Source: Sarcocystis neurona (lineage: Eukaryota; Apicomplexa; Conoidasida; Eucoccidiorida; Sarcocystidae). From it: a stretch of 64,000 nucleotides of DNA. Positions 37,168 to 48,400 of this stretch are shown piece after piece. The notes under the pieces were generated by a model. The model had not been told where the DNA came from and made no database searches. It was given only the letters and a program-made list of their open reading frames with translations. A program made the translations under genes and the position numbers. Position 1 is the first letter of the stretch. Each line of letters opens with the position of its first letter. Location of the stretch: positions 3,641,434 through 3,705,433 of the forward strand of contig KL647291.1 of NCBI GenBank assembly GCA_000727475.1. The letters run 5' to 3'.

Positions 37168-37587
37168 GAGGATTAACAGCAAAACAGCATGTGGCGTGGG
37201 GTGGGGGGGCGGCGGAATCATCCAGGAACAGAGGGGAAAGGTGAAGGAAAGAACGTAGATTGATTCGGAGCATAGTATCGTGCGAACTCCTGAGGGGTAC
37301 TCGATCACGGGGGGAGGGGCTCGGCGCTTGTCCCGCCAATCACCGAGAGCCTCGGGCGTTGAAAACAGCGCTTGATAAAGGTAGTTTTTTGCAACTTCAA
37401 AAATGTAGCACGTGTGGGTGTGTACGTGCACGTCTTATTGTATATGTATATATACATAGAAATATTTGCATTCTTCGTGGAGGCGCATGGCTAAGTATTT
37501 GTCGAGACGCCTGTGTAAGTGTTCGTGGCTCAGTCACAGACAACATTCAACGCATGTATGTACGAAGTGGTAGTGTAGCATCCTTGG

Positions 37588-37665
37588 TGGCCATCCATCC
37601 GAAATCGCTTTTGAGGTTCGATTACAACACGTGCTCGGTGGGTGGCATTGCAGCTTGGTGTATCA
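37588..37665. repeat. Duplicated intergenic segment, copy 1
   Basis: The segment from CATCCGAAATCGCTT to GCAGCTTGGTGTATC recurs at 38099-38186. The copies differ by a few substitutions and by a short insertion around GTGGCACTGAGTACG in copy 2. On the minus strand both encode RVVIEPxKRFRMDGH. Confidence 0.8.
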
Positions 37666-38098
37666 TTGTGCTTCACAATTTTGAGGTGTGTGTCTGCAGA
37701 AGGCCGGTGCCACACGTAAATTCATCCACGTTGTGTCAGTTGATATTCTACCACTTAGGCCGTCTACTAACCAGCAAATATCACTCTGCATAGAGCAGCG
37801 CGGCAGCAAAGAGCATGCACGGGCGTTCTTCGAGAACTGCAAGTGAGATACTTTAGCGGCTGGCACAAAGCTGACACTACTCTTGGAAGATGACCAGTAT
37901 TCCACAGAAGAATACACGTCTGTGCCCGTCAGGACGCAGCATTGTGACATCGCCAGCATGACTGCAAACGTATTCACGTAGCGAGCGCGGCTGCAGCTCA
38001 AGAGACCGCTAGTGCTTTTAGCATGCGCATCATGGAGGGCTAACAGGCGTAGGGTTGCTGCGATCAGAGCGGTGCCTAGCCCCCTCTAGGCCGATGCC

Positions 38099-38186
38099 CG
38101 TCCATCCGAAATCGCTTGTGAGGTTCGATTACAACACGTGGCACTGAGTACGTGCTCGGTGGATGGCGTTGCAGCTTGGTGTATCT
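38099..38186. repeat. Duplicated intergenic segment, copy 2
   Basis: Second copy of 37588-37665, in the same orientation about 510 bp away, with a short insertion. It overlaps the suspected retroelement remnant. Confidence 0.8.
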
Positions 38187-38631
38187 GCACTGCGACACGG
38201 GACGTTGCAATGAGTCGTACAGGTGTGAATCGACGTACAAAGCCATGCCTGTGTCATCACATAAAACGAGCTCGCGGATGTACCAGGCTGCTGTCTGTGT
38301 CACTATATTGAGAGTGAGCATTTGTCATTGTAGAGTAACAGTGTGGATGCAGCATGTCGACATAACTGGTAGGCTACTTGTGAACCTTTCTTGAAGCAGA
38401 GAGAGCCGCCCGTGAGCAACTAGCAGCCTCTCCAAAGTGTGGTTATGACCAGAGAACCCCGGCAGACCCTCCTTTCGAAGACGGAGAAGTACAGTGCACG
38501 TACTTAAAGTTTCCACACACCAGTGACGTGTGACGGAGCAGTTGCTGGGTCAACTGTCTATTCGGACGCATCAGGCGTCGTCCCCCTGAAAATTGCTGGT
38601 GCTGGACTCCACGAGACCTGAAGGCCGCCAC

Positions 38632-38703
38632 TCCTAACCATCTGACATTGTCGAATTTGTGGAACCAGTCCTAACCATCTGACATTGTCGAACTTGTGGA
38701 AAA
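38632..38703. repeat. 37-bp tandem duplication
   Basis: Two units with period 37, 38632-38668 and 38669-38703, contain CTAACCATCTGACATTGTCG and differ by about one substitution. They lie inside the suspected retroelement remnant. Confidence 0.8.
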
Positions 38704-39101
38704 TTGCGAGTGGGGAAGCTGTCTCTGGAGTACTGTCGCTGCTGTGTTCAGGAATATTCAGCAGTCGGGGCGCCACTCGTGCTAAGTGTCTGGGCCACTT
38801 GTAGCCTTCTGCGCATTAATGCGCTAGTGTATACTTCACCACGGTTTTGTAGTGGGCATGGTTCTCTCGTTCACTCAGACGCAGACCGAACCAAAAGCGC
38901 GCAGAGTGCGGCAAGAAGAAGGATCTGACATTGTTCAAGCCCGGTAGCCTCAGACGCCGAACGGGGAAACTACCGTCGATAATTGCTCTTCTATCGTCCA
39001 AGTCGAGACATAAAGCATAATCAAAAGTAGAGCTGCTGGTGCCTTCGCATCTGACTGTCCCCTGTGCTACTTTTTCCCAAATCTGGAGTGGATGGAAATT
39101 T

Positions 39102-39140
39102 CAGAAACCCAGGTGCTGGTACTCAGCACCTGGGTTTCTG
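39102..39140. repeat. Perfect 17-bp inverted repeat with 5-base loop
   Basis: Arms CAGAAACCCAGGTGCTG (39102-39118) and its exact reverse complement (39124-39140) flank GTACT. The palindrome would form a strong hairpin in DNA or RNA. No gene that I can support overlaps it, and there is no T-run to suggest a terminator. Confidence 0.9.
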
Positions 39141-41325
39141 CTCCGCCCCGCCGTCGCATGCAGGTTACACACGAACCGGAGATGTTGGGGTTACTTTCTC
39201 GAAGGCACACCTTTTGCGTGGTTCAGCTATCCTTAACCTGGAATAAAATGCGAAATAGAGGGACAGCGGTGTTCCCGAACAAGCAGCTAAACGACGTCGA
39301 GAAGGTCTCGAAAGTCCGGTCATAAGTGAGCGTTGTTCTGCATGGTAGGGCAGGCGGAAATCCGCCAGGGAAAAAGTGTACAGCAGTGTCCATCTAGAGC
39401 TTCGAACTGAGCAACACGCAGAACCGCTCCGAGCAGCACACCTGCACACTCGTATGACAGCATGAGTTCGAGGAGCGGTAATGCGATGGGTTCCTCGAAA
39501 AATAAAAAGTAAACAGGTACCCATGTTACACAACTCCGGTCGTTGGTATGACCAGAGGAGAGCGGCAAAAACCAGGTGTGAGCACAAAATTATTGTTGGG
39601 GTAGCACCGCGCGGTAGAAGGGTTTTTTCTCAACTGTCTGTTGGCGTATGGCGAAGTATCAAGCGTTACCATACTGCGTGGGGCAGTACAGCAGCACAAA
39701 GATATCGTATGACAAATGCTATTTTTCACTAACCCTTAAAAAAGACCAAAAGGCCACCAAAATTTAGACGCCTCACGTTTGCGAATTTACAAGAATTCTA
39801 GACTAGAGTACTTGACAGGGATTTTTGTGGGGTCGAAAGCGAACACCAGATGGCGCACATGCGAAAGTCGCAAAATATGTCTCTACAGTGGCGGATACAG
39901 CACTGTCAAAGACTGGCAATACACGCAAGGATGCATGGCCGAACCTCTTTTGTTCTTTTGGTAGATCCGGTGATCTTACGAGGAACTCGATTCTGCTTAA
40001 AAATGAAGCGCGTCGGGGTTCAGCGCGGAGAACGCGACAAATCACTACGCTGAACACCGCTGAAACGGCTGAGTACTGATTGGTCCAGACGACTTTTTCT
40101 TTCGCCATGTACGATGTTCCTTTTATCTTTAGTATAGACTCAGTGGAATATTGATGGGGTGGACCCAAAGGGATCTGGCGTTGTAGCCAGCTATTCCACC
40201 GGATTTGTATGGCGTCTTAGAACGCAGTTTCAGTTCGCCACGTCAAATTTCGTGTAGTAGGCAGTAATTTTCAAGGCAAACCTTTTACAACTCCCTTGTA
40301 GTAACTTCTGCTGCCAGATACTGTGCAGACCTGTGCTCTACTGGAGAAAAACTATCGACGTTCACCACCCGCACCTAACGCCTTCGAAAAGCTGTGAACT
40401 TCGCTCCGCTGCGTCTCGATTAATGGTTGGCTCATCCGTGCTACTCGTATGTACCCCAGAGGCTACTCCCCACTTCTTGCTGACAGTTCGTCACCTTCGC
40501 TCATGATATTCCGTACTGCAGATGAAGTGTCGGGAACATGGGCGCAGCATGGTTGCCCATGCTTCGTAGAAGTCGTCTCTATTTTCTGATGATTGGGAAG
40601 GATAAACTCTGAGCCTTGCTACCTGCTAGCTCTTGACGGGGTGAAATGAGAGGACAGAAGCGCTATTGCGCGCAGGGTCTTAACGTTCCCTAAGACGTCG
40701 ACCAGCATGGTTCCGGAAAAGTTGAAACTGATGAAGGCCTGACCCAGACGTCTCCAGTATCCAAACGAGTGGATGATTATTCTGGAACGACATCAACACT
40801 GTCGGCGTCTATACGCTCGTAATATAAGTAGGCACACTGAAGAGTAACCATTCTTCAGCGACGACAGGCGGAGGTCCCCTTTTATAGTTGCAGGGGTACG
40901 CTCCTCTGGCAGGACAGCTTACGGTGTTCGAAGAAGCTTCTTTGGGGCATGCAGCGAATCTTCAGTCGTGTATGTGGTGTTCGTCGGCTACGCTTTAGGG
41001 TAAACGGGCCTACTGAGTACTTGTAGCGGACTCTACTTCCTCGAACAACAGCGTTTTCACGAAGTGACTGAGATAGTGGCAAATCCACGACGCCTGTGGC
41101 TTGCTTCGGATGCTCGTACTATGACACTACAGGAGCATTTCAACGGTCTCGGCCATGAAACGTCACTTCCACAAACACGAGGGAACACAAAATCTTTACG
41201 TTGTAGCAACAGGCGTCAACAACTGTACACCCACCTGCCAATACGTGTCTCCACTAACATTCAAAACGAGCTTCTGAATAGTACACATAAGTGAATGAGA
41301 AAACGTTACATCCTCCACTGTCATA

Positions 41326-42464
41326 GGTCCAAAGGTGTACGAGAATCCGCTCAAGTATGCGCGGTCCGCCCCAGACTCAACTGGAAGAAAGATTTTTTCC
41401 TTTTGTACGCGTCCATTTAAAATGGCAATCTTCGGACCTCCCCTCGGTCCACCTGTGCGTACGCGGTGTTTCAGCCACCCCACTGGTTGTTCCTGTTCGC
41501 AGTGTGCCTCGACATCAGCTTCTGCTTCTGCATCACCATCCTCTTCCGCGTCCGGCTTGAGTCTCTCTGAAGTCGGTGCAAGCGTGTGTCCTTCCTCATC
41601 TTCTTCTTCTACCTACACGACATCTTCAAAACCGTCCCCAGCCAACCTTCCAGCGGTAGGCGCCCATCCTCCCATTAGAGCGCCACACTATCCGGATGAC
41701 TGTCAGAGTGCTTGTGGCTTTTCCTCTTCTTTGCCGACGCGTGGGATGGCTACAGAAGATGATACACATCCTGCTTTTCATGATCTCTCCGCAAGTGCAA
41801 GAGTGTGTTCAGGCTCGGTCCGCCACAAAGAGTGCGCTAGTAAAACAATTCCCGTGACACACAATGCGCCAGACGCCTCTGGTCGCGAAAGCTCTGGGCT
41901 GATTTCAGTAGGTTTTACTTCCTCCTCGTCTCCTCCATCTTCCTTTGCATCCTCCTCGTCTTCTGCTGTTCCTACGTACACAGTGTGTGAAGAAGATCAA
42001 CGGTGGAGGGTAAGACGGCGTCAAAATTCATTAGCTTCCAGTGTACGTTCAGACACTACGTACGGCTCAGTCCACGCATGCTTTACCGCATCTGAGAAAC
42101 CCCGACTTCATGGGATTTCACGCCTTTTGAGAAGGCTTCATCAGTCTGAACCGTCGTATGCCATACGTGGACAGTGCAGGTCTGGTGACGAAAACATGGA
42201 GAGTGGCCGCGAGTCTCCAGCGTGCAGCAGAGAAGATATTTTTAACACCGACTCTCTAACGCAGAACGCGTGTTCTCCACAACAGATCAAGCGCCCTCCA
42301 GGCGCCGCCTTCAGAAAAAGTCCTCCTCGACGATCACACACACAATGTTCTATGAAAGATGCTTCGTCTAAGCCAGTTTTTGGTAAAAATTCGTTGCACC
42401 AGAGACCGTGGGGCTCGACTGGCAACCTGGATAAATGTCTGCAGCGGAAGGACGACGAAGTCTG
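41326..42464 (+). CDS. LRRC9: LRRC9-like gene, exon 1: Ser-rich N-terminal extension
   Basis: The frame is open from 41299; a good acceptor (CATCCTCCACTGTCATAG before 41326) suggests a missing upstream exon, while the first in-frame Met is at 41422 (MAIFGPPLGPP). The exon encodes about 350-380 residues, Ser/Pro-rich, with basic patches such as RWRVRRRQNS and RSPPRRS-like sequence near the end, and no LRR. It ends GTCTG/GTGAGG (phase 2); joining to 43376 makes a Trp. An alternative internal donor, TGGAGG/GTAAGA at 42009, would end it earlier. Animal LRRC9 lacks this region. It could instead be a separate gene, but the phase-matched splice and closeness favour fusion. Confidence 0.55.
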
Positions 42465-45400
42465 GTGAGGGCAGAAAACATATGCAGACGAAAACGTACA
42501 TGTCTGACACTTGTATTTGACCGCCGTAACCGATGTCGACGCCATCGCGCACAACAACGTGGCAATTTAGGCCTCTCACTGTTGTGGTGGACCGTGCTCC
42601 TTCTCTTGCCACTCCACTTCGTCCACACAAGTGTTTGCATGTAGAAGAAGAAGGATTCGCTGTGTCTGCCTGAAGACCTACTACAGGAAATGTTGTGCGC
42701 TCTTTCATTGCCATATCAATCATTGTGTGAACCCGCTCTCAAACGCTGTGTGGAGTTGTCGAATACCAAGCGGGTGAAACTGTGCAATGATCTACAGGAC
42801 AGCAGACGGTACTTTTGCCATAGAATGCAAAATATAATTTGTTTACTAAGCTGGTTCTAGACCCTCCGCCACATGCGACAGGTCCTCAGTCAGAGCCGAT
42901 CCATGTGTACTTGCACGTGTGCACATCTGCGGGTGCATTTGGAACGATCATGTACAACGACCTACGGAGCTCTGTGAGCCGAAGTGTCATATTCCTATAT
43001 TTCGACGATCGAAGTTGAACGCTAATCTTGCACGAAGGTCTACCTGAACAGGTCAGGTTGAGATGAGCTCTTGATTTTCATCAAGGCTTTTTCGTACGAG
43101 TGGTGCTGAAAAATGACGCACGACATTTATGCCTGTTTTCCTTGCTATATCTGGTATGCGTCTACGTGGTTCTGGTCCTGCATTCTTGGAAGTGATACGT
43201 TACTTGGATCGTTAGCGCAGCGCATGTGGAACACGCGCCTTTATGAGGAAGTCAGGCGTAGTGTACCCCTGAGCGGAAGAAAGGCACCCGCCTGCTCCAA
43301 CATAGATGAACGAAGCCAGGGAGTCCCGCGTCGTTTATCGTGCCCTCCGACAATCCACACTCTCTGCGTTTTCAGGGATGACGAACACTACGTTTCGATG
43401 GTCGTCGCAGCGAACGCCGTGAAATCTATCCACCACGCGGAAAGGCGCTTGGACCAAATAACGCGGCTTGAACTCGTGATGGACCGACCAGTCCCCTTGG
43501 TGGTATTTGGACGGTTCACAGCACTGACGGAGCTTACACTGGTCTGCCAGGGTCTGAAGTCTCTATTACACATTGGGTGCTGCCCTCTCCTCAACAAACT
43601 CGTGGTGTCTGACAACAAGCTGCGTTCTCTGCAAGGTATGAAACGACAGCATATGCATGCGTGCGTGCTGGAAGGCTACGTCTCCCTAGAAGAATAGCAC
43701 ATTTCCGGTTATCCTCAGTTACGTTGTTCACGTCATGTCCAGCGTGAGCTTCGAGCACACTTGAATTTATCTTCACCCACGTTGTTCACGTTTTCTCCAG
43801 AGTGAAATCCAAATTTACAATTTGAGTGCAGCCTTCTTTGGCGAGGACGTTTCTCTTTCAATGCAAACTTGGTCAACCTATTCATACTTGGCCCCCACAT
43901 GAAACGGCCCCTGTCGTCCGTGTCCGCGCAACAGTTCAAGTGAGTAAGATTTAAATTTGTCCCTCCCTTTGTAACCTTTATGTTTGTTAGGCCTGTCGGC
44001 GTGCGTACACCTCCAGTTCGTAGACGCTTCTTTCAATCGGATCAAGCGACTTGAACGCAGCCTGGAAGGACTTCTACAGCTACAAGTTTTGCGGATCCCA
44101 TCAAACAGGCTCTCCCACCTATACGGGTCGTCCAGTGCCTCGAATCTTGTAGAAATCCATGCAGCGGATAACAGGATTCAAGAAATTGGGACAGCCTTGA
44201 ATTATAACATGAAACTTCAGCGCGTAAATCTCTCATCTAACAGGTACACGTCGACACTGCAGGATTCGTCCACGAACTTATGAACGGTCACGGACCTCCT
44301 GTACTTGAGGTTCTAGAGCGGTTTCAGGAAGCACGTAAGCGCTAGACAGCTACACGAGTTTCGGGGGTGCGTGCGGTTACATTCCCTATGATACTTACCA
44401 GTGCATGTCCCCTGTGGTGAAGCACTTCTGAAAGCACCCTTGCACTAGTGGAGAGGAGCTCCTCAGCGACTGCTTAGAAAAGGATGCACACTTCGTCTTT
44501 TGAGTCAACGTGTGGAAACATGAAATCAAACGGACTTTGACATACTGCGTACCGATTTGCAGCGTGATAAGCCTCGTAAGTTGAGAGAGAGAAGGAGCGT
44601 AGGCGGCCTGCTCGTACTCGCAATCCGGTGTGCTTGACACTCACGGGTGCCTGTAAGTAAATCTTTGTCTCTGTGTGCACACGCCATATACCGAGGACCT
44701 TGCAGAATCCGAGACCTTGAAGATCTGCTGAATTTGAAAGGGCTGCCGGAACTCCGGGAGCTCCACCTGGCAGACTTCGACTTCAGTCGGTCACAAAATC
44801 CTGTCTGCCGCCTGAAGAACTTCGAGACGTTCTGCTTGTACCACATGCCGCGCTTGCAGGTAAAAAAGTTTTCTTTCTAGCGCAGTGTCATTCAGTGGAG
44901 CGCGATATAAATCCGTACAAGCTCAGACAGTGTTGACACATTGAGACAGGTATCTGATAGCCGGCGTTGTATCACTTTATGTTAAAAGCTTCTCTCAGTA
45001 CCTCTTGATCCTGACTCACTCCTTAGGTAAAACTGTACGTTATGCCTCTACGCTGTAAAGCGACGGCTTGCCTAGACATCTGGGTAGCTGGTGTTGGATT
45101 TAGAGACAACTGCACAGATACATATATACGTAGATGCCCGCGCTGAAAAGCCTGCTCACACTTACACACGTATGTACGTACAATTTAACGTCTCTGATCG
45201 TTGGCGTTCAAGGTGCTTAACAAGAGCCGGTTTGACGCAAGAACTGTGGAAGCAGTGGCTCAGACTTGTAAGCGAAACCACCTTTACTACAGTATGAAAC
45301 TGCAGCTCCTGAAGCGCCAGTTTTCAAACACCTCTTCGGAGATGATGCGGATTTACAAAGCAAATACTTCCATCAAGAAATACGCGCTTGAGCGGCTTCT

Positions 45401-48400
45401 GTGGAGCTCGGCGCGAGCGCATCACGTAAGACGAGACAACTATTGAGACGTGGATAATTCGTAGGTGTGCTATCTTTTCGCGCGAAATGGCAATCCTTTT
45501 CCCGGGGTATAATGCTGCATAAGGTATAGAAGTAACGCAAGAGACGACATTTTCCAAATCAGTGCGGAGACGTCACTCTGATTTACATTATTGTACATAG
45601 AGTTGGTCGGCACGATGATGATATCTACATCAAAATGATGTCCGCTCAATCAGCTGTCGTGTGTGGTTGTCAACGTTCACGCATCCTGAAGGAGACGCTT
45701 TACTGAGTGTATAGAATTAATTTATTGTTGATACACGCAGACTTCTGTGTGCGTACAATCTATAGAGGCACGTGCAACGCATCCTGAAACCGGTGTGTCT
45801 TCTCGCTCGTCTGTGTAGACAGCATCTCCAACTGATGTCTGCGAAAGCCGATCCGATCGAACGTACGAAAATTTACTTCGTGAGGGATTGCAAGACTCAC
45901 TATACCTAAGGAAAATGGTGGAAGACTCAATTGCGGAACTGAGGCGAGGAGAGGAGAACCGTGTCGCGTGGGAGCACGGAACAGTTGGAAATATTTCTTT
46001 TGAAGAAGGCAATTCTTCGATGGACTGGTGGGGAGTGTCACCGGTCACACTGTATTGTGCATTAGAATACACTGCAATACGACAGCGTCGACGACGTCTA
46101 CTACAGTGGACGATCTACATTTGTATAAATCCACGGATTGAAAGTTTATCTGCCTACCCATCGCGTACACGCTGGTGGTCCGCTGCATTCATTACCCACG
46201 CACACACTCGGTTACACAGGTGTACGCACACATGTATGAGCTTCAACAGATTCATATGCCGTGCGTAGAATACTACTCAGATCTGTCCGTGTGCACGGCC
46301 CGGCGTCCCCCGTCTCTTCGCCAAGCTGTGAAGGATACACTAGGGCGTTTTTAGTGCGAAATCATCGAAAAACGAAGCTAAAAAGTCTGCTAAGTAACAA
46401 GGGGGCGTCTGCGTATCCCGGGCATCTTATCTAAGCTGGCAGTGTACCTAGTTTCTTGTGGCAAACTGCATTCTTTGTATGATTATAGAAAATATTGATG
46501 CGGACAGACAAGATGGCACGTAAGTGAAAATCCCCACACTTGGTGTGAACATTCTAAAAAGTAAGCATTGTTTGCTAGTCGTCCCAACAGTGTGATATTT
46601 TGCCTTTACAAATGCTCTAGAACATCGTAAAGGGCCTTACTACACACAGCAAAAGAGTGTACGTTCATTCGAGTGTATACCTGTGTCACTCTATGTAAAT
46701 CTGGATGCGTCTCCACTGCAAAACTCATCCGTAGCTGGTTTTTTACACAGGTTCAAGAACGTAGTACGTCTTGTCCAGGCCCGCTTCCGAGCGGAAGACT
46801 ATAGCTCTCTCGGTCTTCGAGGTGTTCAAGTCGGAAAAATAAGGCGCGTCCATAATCGCATGCTGGAGATGCGTTTCAATGAACAATAGTGAGGACAAAC
46901 CCGTTGTAGATATCGCAGTGTTTTTTACATTACGCTGGTGTGTAACCCCATAGAGGCGAAACACACACGCAGGTGATACTGTACCGGAGGACAATTTTAG
47001 GACTTGAATTCTTTGCTTTTACCCACAGCGATGTCTTCGTTGAGGGTTACGGAGCGAAGACTGAAGTTTTGTTTTACGGTTTAGATCCCGAAGCCTCTCA
47101 GGAGATGAGCTGGTAACGTTTCACGGCTGTTTCTACACCAAACGCAGATTTTCCGTGCAACAGAGGAAACAGCGTGTGATGACGCCCTTTTCTGTATTGT
47201 GCCCGTATGGGCTTAAAAAACGGCGTATTTTGTAAGGCCGCTCACGATCAGTCCCTTGTTTGCAACGTTCTCCAAACAAAGCGCACAACTTGGTGAACGT
47301 CCTCTAGCGGCTTCTTCCCCCAACCTCGTTCGTACGGATCAAACATTCTCTAGAGACGAATCCACCAGGCAGCCCTGCAGGTTACTGTCAGAAGTATGTA
47401 TCGAGCAATATCAGTACCAGTATGTTTTTGTAGGTTTGCCTTAATAGCTATCCTACCTATACATATACGCACTTGCACATTTACTCTTGTGTACAATTCT
47501 TCAGGACGTACTCATACTGTCTCCTGTAGTTGCCACCACGTGGCAAGGCCTCTCATGTGACGAACCCTTCCGTGTGTGTACGGGGCAGGGCTTGTCGGCG
47601 CGGTTTCCTTTCAAGTCAAAACGCGAAGAAAGCGGGCGTTCATCCGTTTGTGCCTTTAAGCTACTCTTTGTATTCGGCAGACGCTCCCAGGCTTCGGTCA
47701 GTGCCACACGAGCAGTTACCACTCAGTACTTCTAACGTACAGCTGTCGACTGCTGCAGTGCTACGATACACACACGAGTGTCATTTTCTTGACTTTGGCA
47801 TGGCAGCTTGACGGTCAATTCAATCGTGAGACTCACTTCAAGCATCAGTAGAAGGGGTGGTAGCGCGCGGATGTTTAGCTGCACGGGCACGTGCATACGA
47901 TGACTACAAAGCTTCTTAGTGTGTAAGCTCACTGGGAGTCGCACTTACTTGTGCCAGTCCACGTGTGGAGCAGTCCCATCTCATGCAGCGCTCTGCGTAG
48001 CTCCTTTCCACCCTTAACAGTTAGCGTTTTAGAGCGTTGTACTATTTAGTCTCCTCACCGCTGTTCTTTCTCTGCCCGGCCAAAGATTTGAAATGACTTT
48101 CCTGAAAACAGAGCAACCGATGTACTTCTGAGATTTCGCTCTAGGGAAGAATTAGCATATCTTGAGTTTGATTAAGTTGGCCGACCCTTTCTGACACTCT
48201 CCTTCGTCACTTGCCAGTTTTGTGAAGTCACTGCCTTTGTTTTCTTCCAGTCTTACTGTGATTCGACTGACGCTACACTTGTGTGTCTTCCCGTGACTTC
48301 CTGCTGTTCTAGTCCCTCTTACACAGTTATACAGTGTGCTTGAGCTTCACACCATTCTGCTTGCGGCCTGGTCTGGGGAGGTGCACAGTGAATTCTTACA

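Larger units (their letters stand above)
38076..39590 (-). mobile_element. Possible decayed Ty3/gypsy-like pol remnant
   Basis: On the minus strand, broken reading frames in pol order resemble retroelement pieces. Around 39450-39400, PLLELMLSYECAGVLLGAVL resembles the first RNase H strand. Around 38900-38830, RLSERENHAHYKTVVKYTLA resembles the RNase H segment before the helix. Around 38470-38350, GFSGHNHTLERLL with a downstream Cys-Cys resembles the integrase zinc-binding domain. Stops and frame changes interrupt all of them. Each match is weak alone; the order and strand agreement is the main support. No LTR or target-site duplication was identified. Confidence 0.3.
37168..41325. other. Intergenic interval between the PH-like and LRRC9-like genes
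   Basis: Apart from the repeats and suspected retroelement remnant listed separately, this 4.2 kb shows no gene. 39.7-41.0 kb is AT-richer and contains only short frames. A plus-strand stretch at 41064-41294 (MTLQEHFNGLGHETS and on) could belong to a 5' exon of the next gene, but no phase-compatible donor was found. Confidence 0.5.

Noticed and set aside
37616..37632. GGTTCGATTACAAC as a tRNA T-arm
   Set aside because: The box B match is imperfect and no acceptor stem or anticodon arm could be folded around either copy.
45446..46268. Reading LRRC9-like exon 6 through to 46268
   Set aside because: Beyond 46027 the translation becomes Arg-rich and repeat-like, while the phase-2 donor at 46027 joins directly to the conserved next segment.
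47530..47811. Open frame LPPRGKASHVTN as LRRC9-like exon 10
   Set aside because: Phase-compatible, but the overlapping frame from 47505 resembles the expected LRRC9 segment better and has the stronger pyrimidine tract. Kept only as an alternative.
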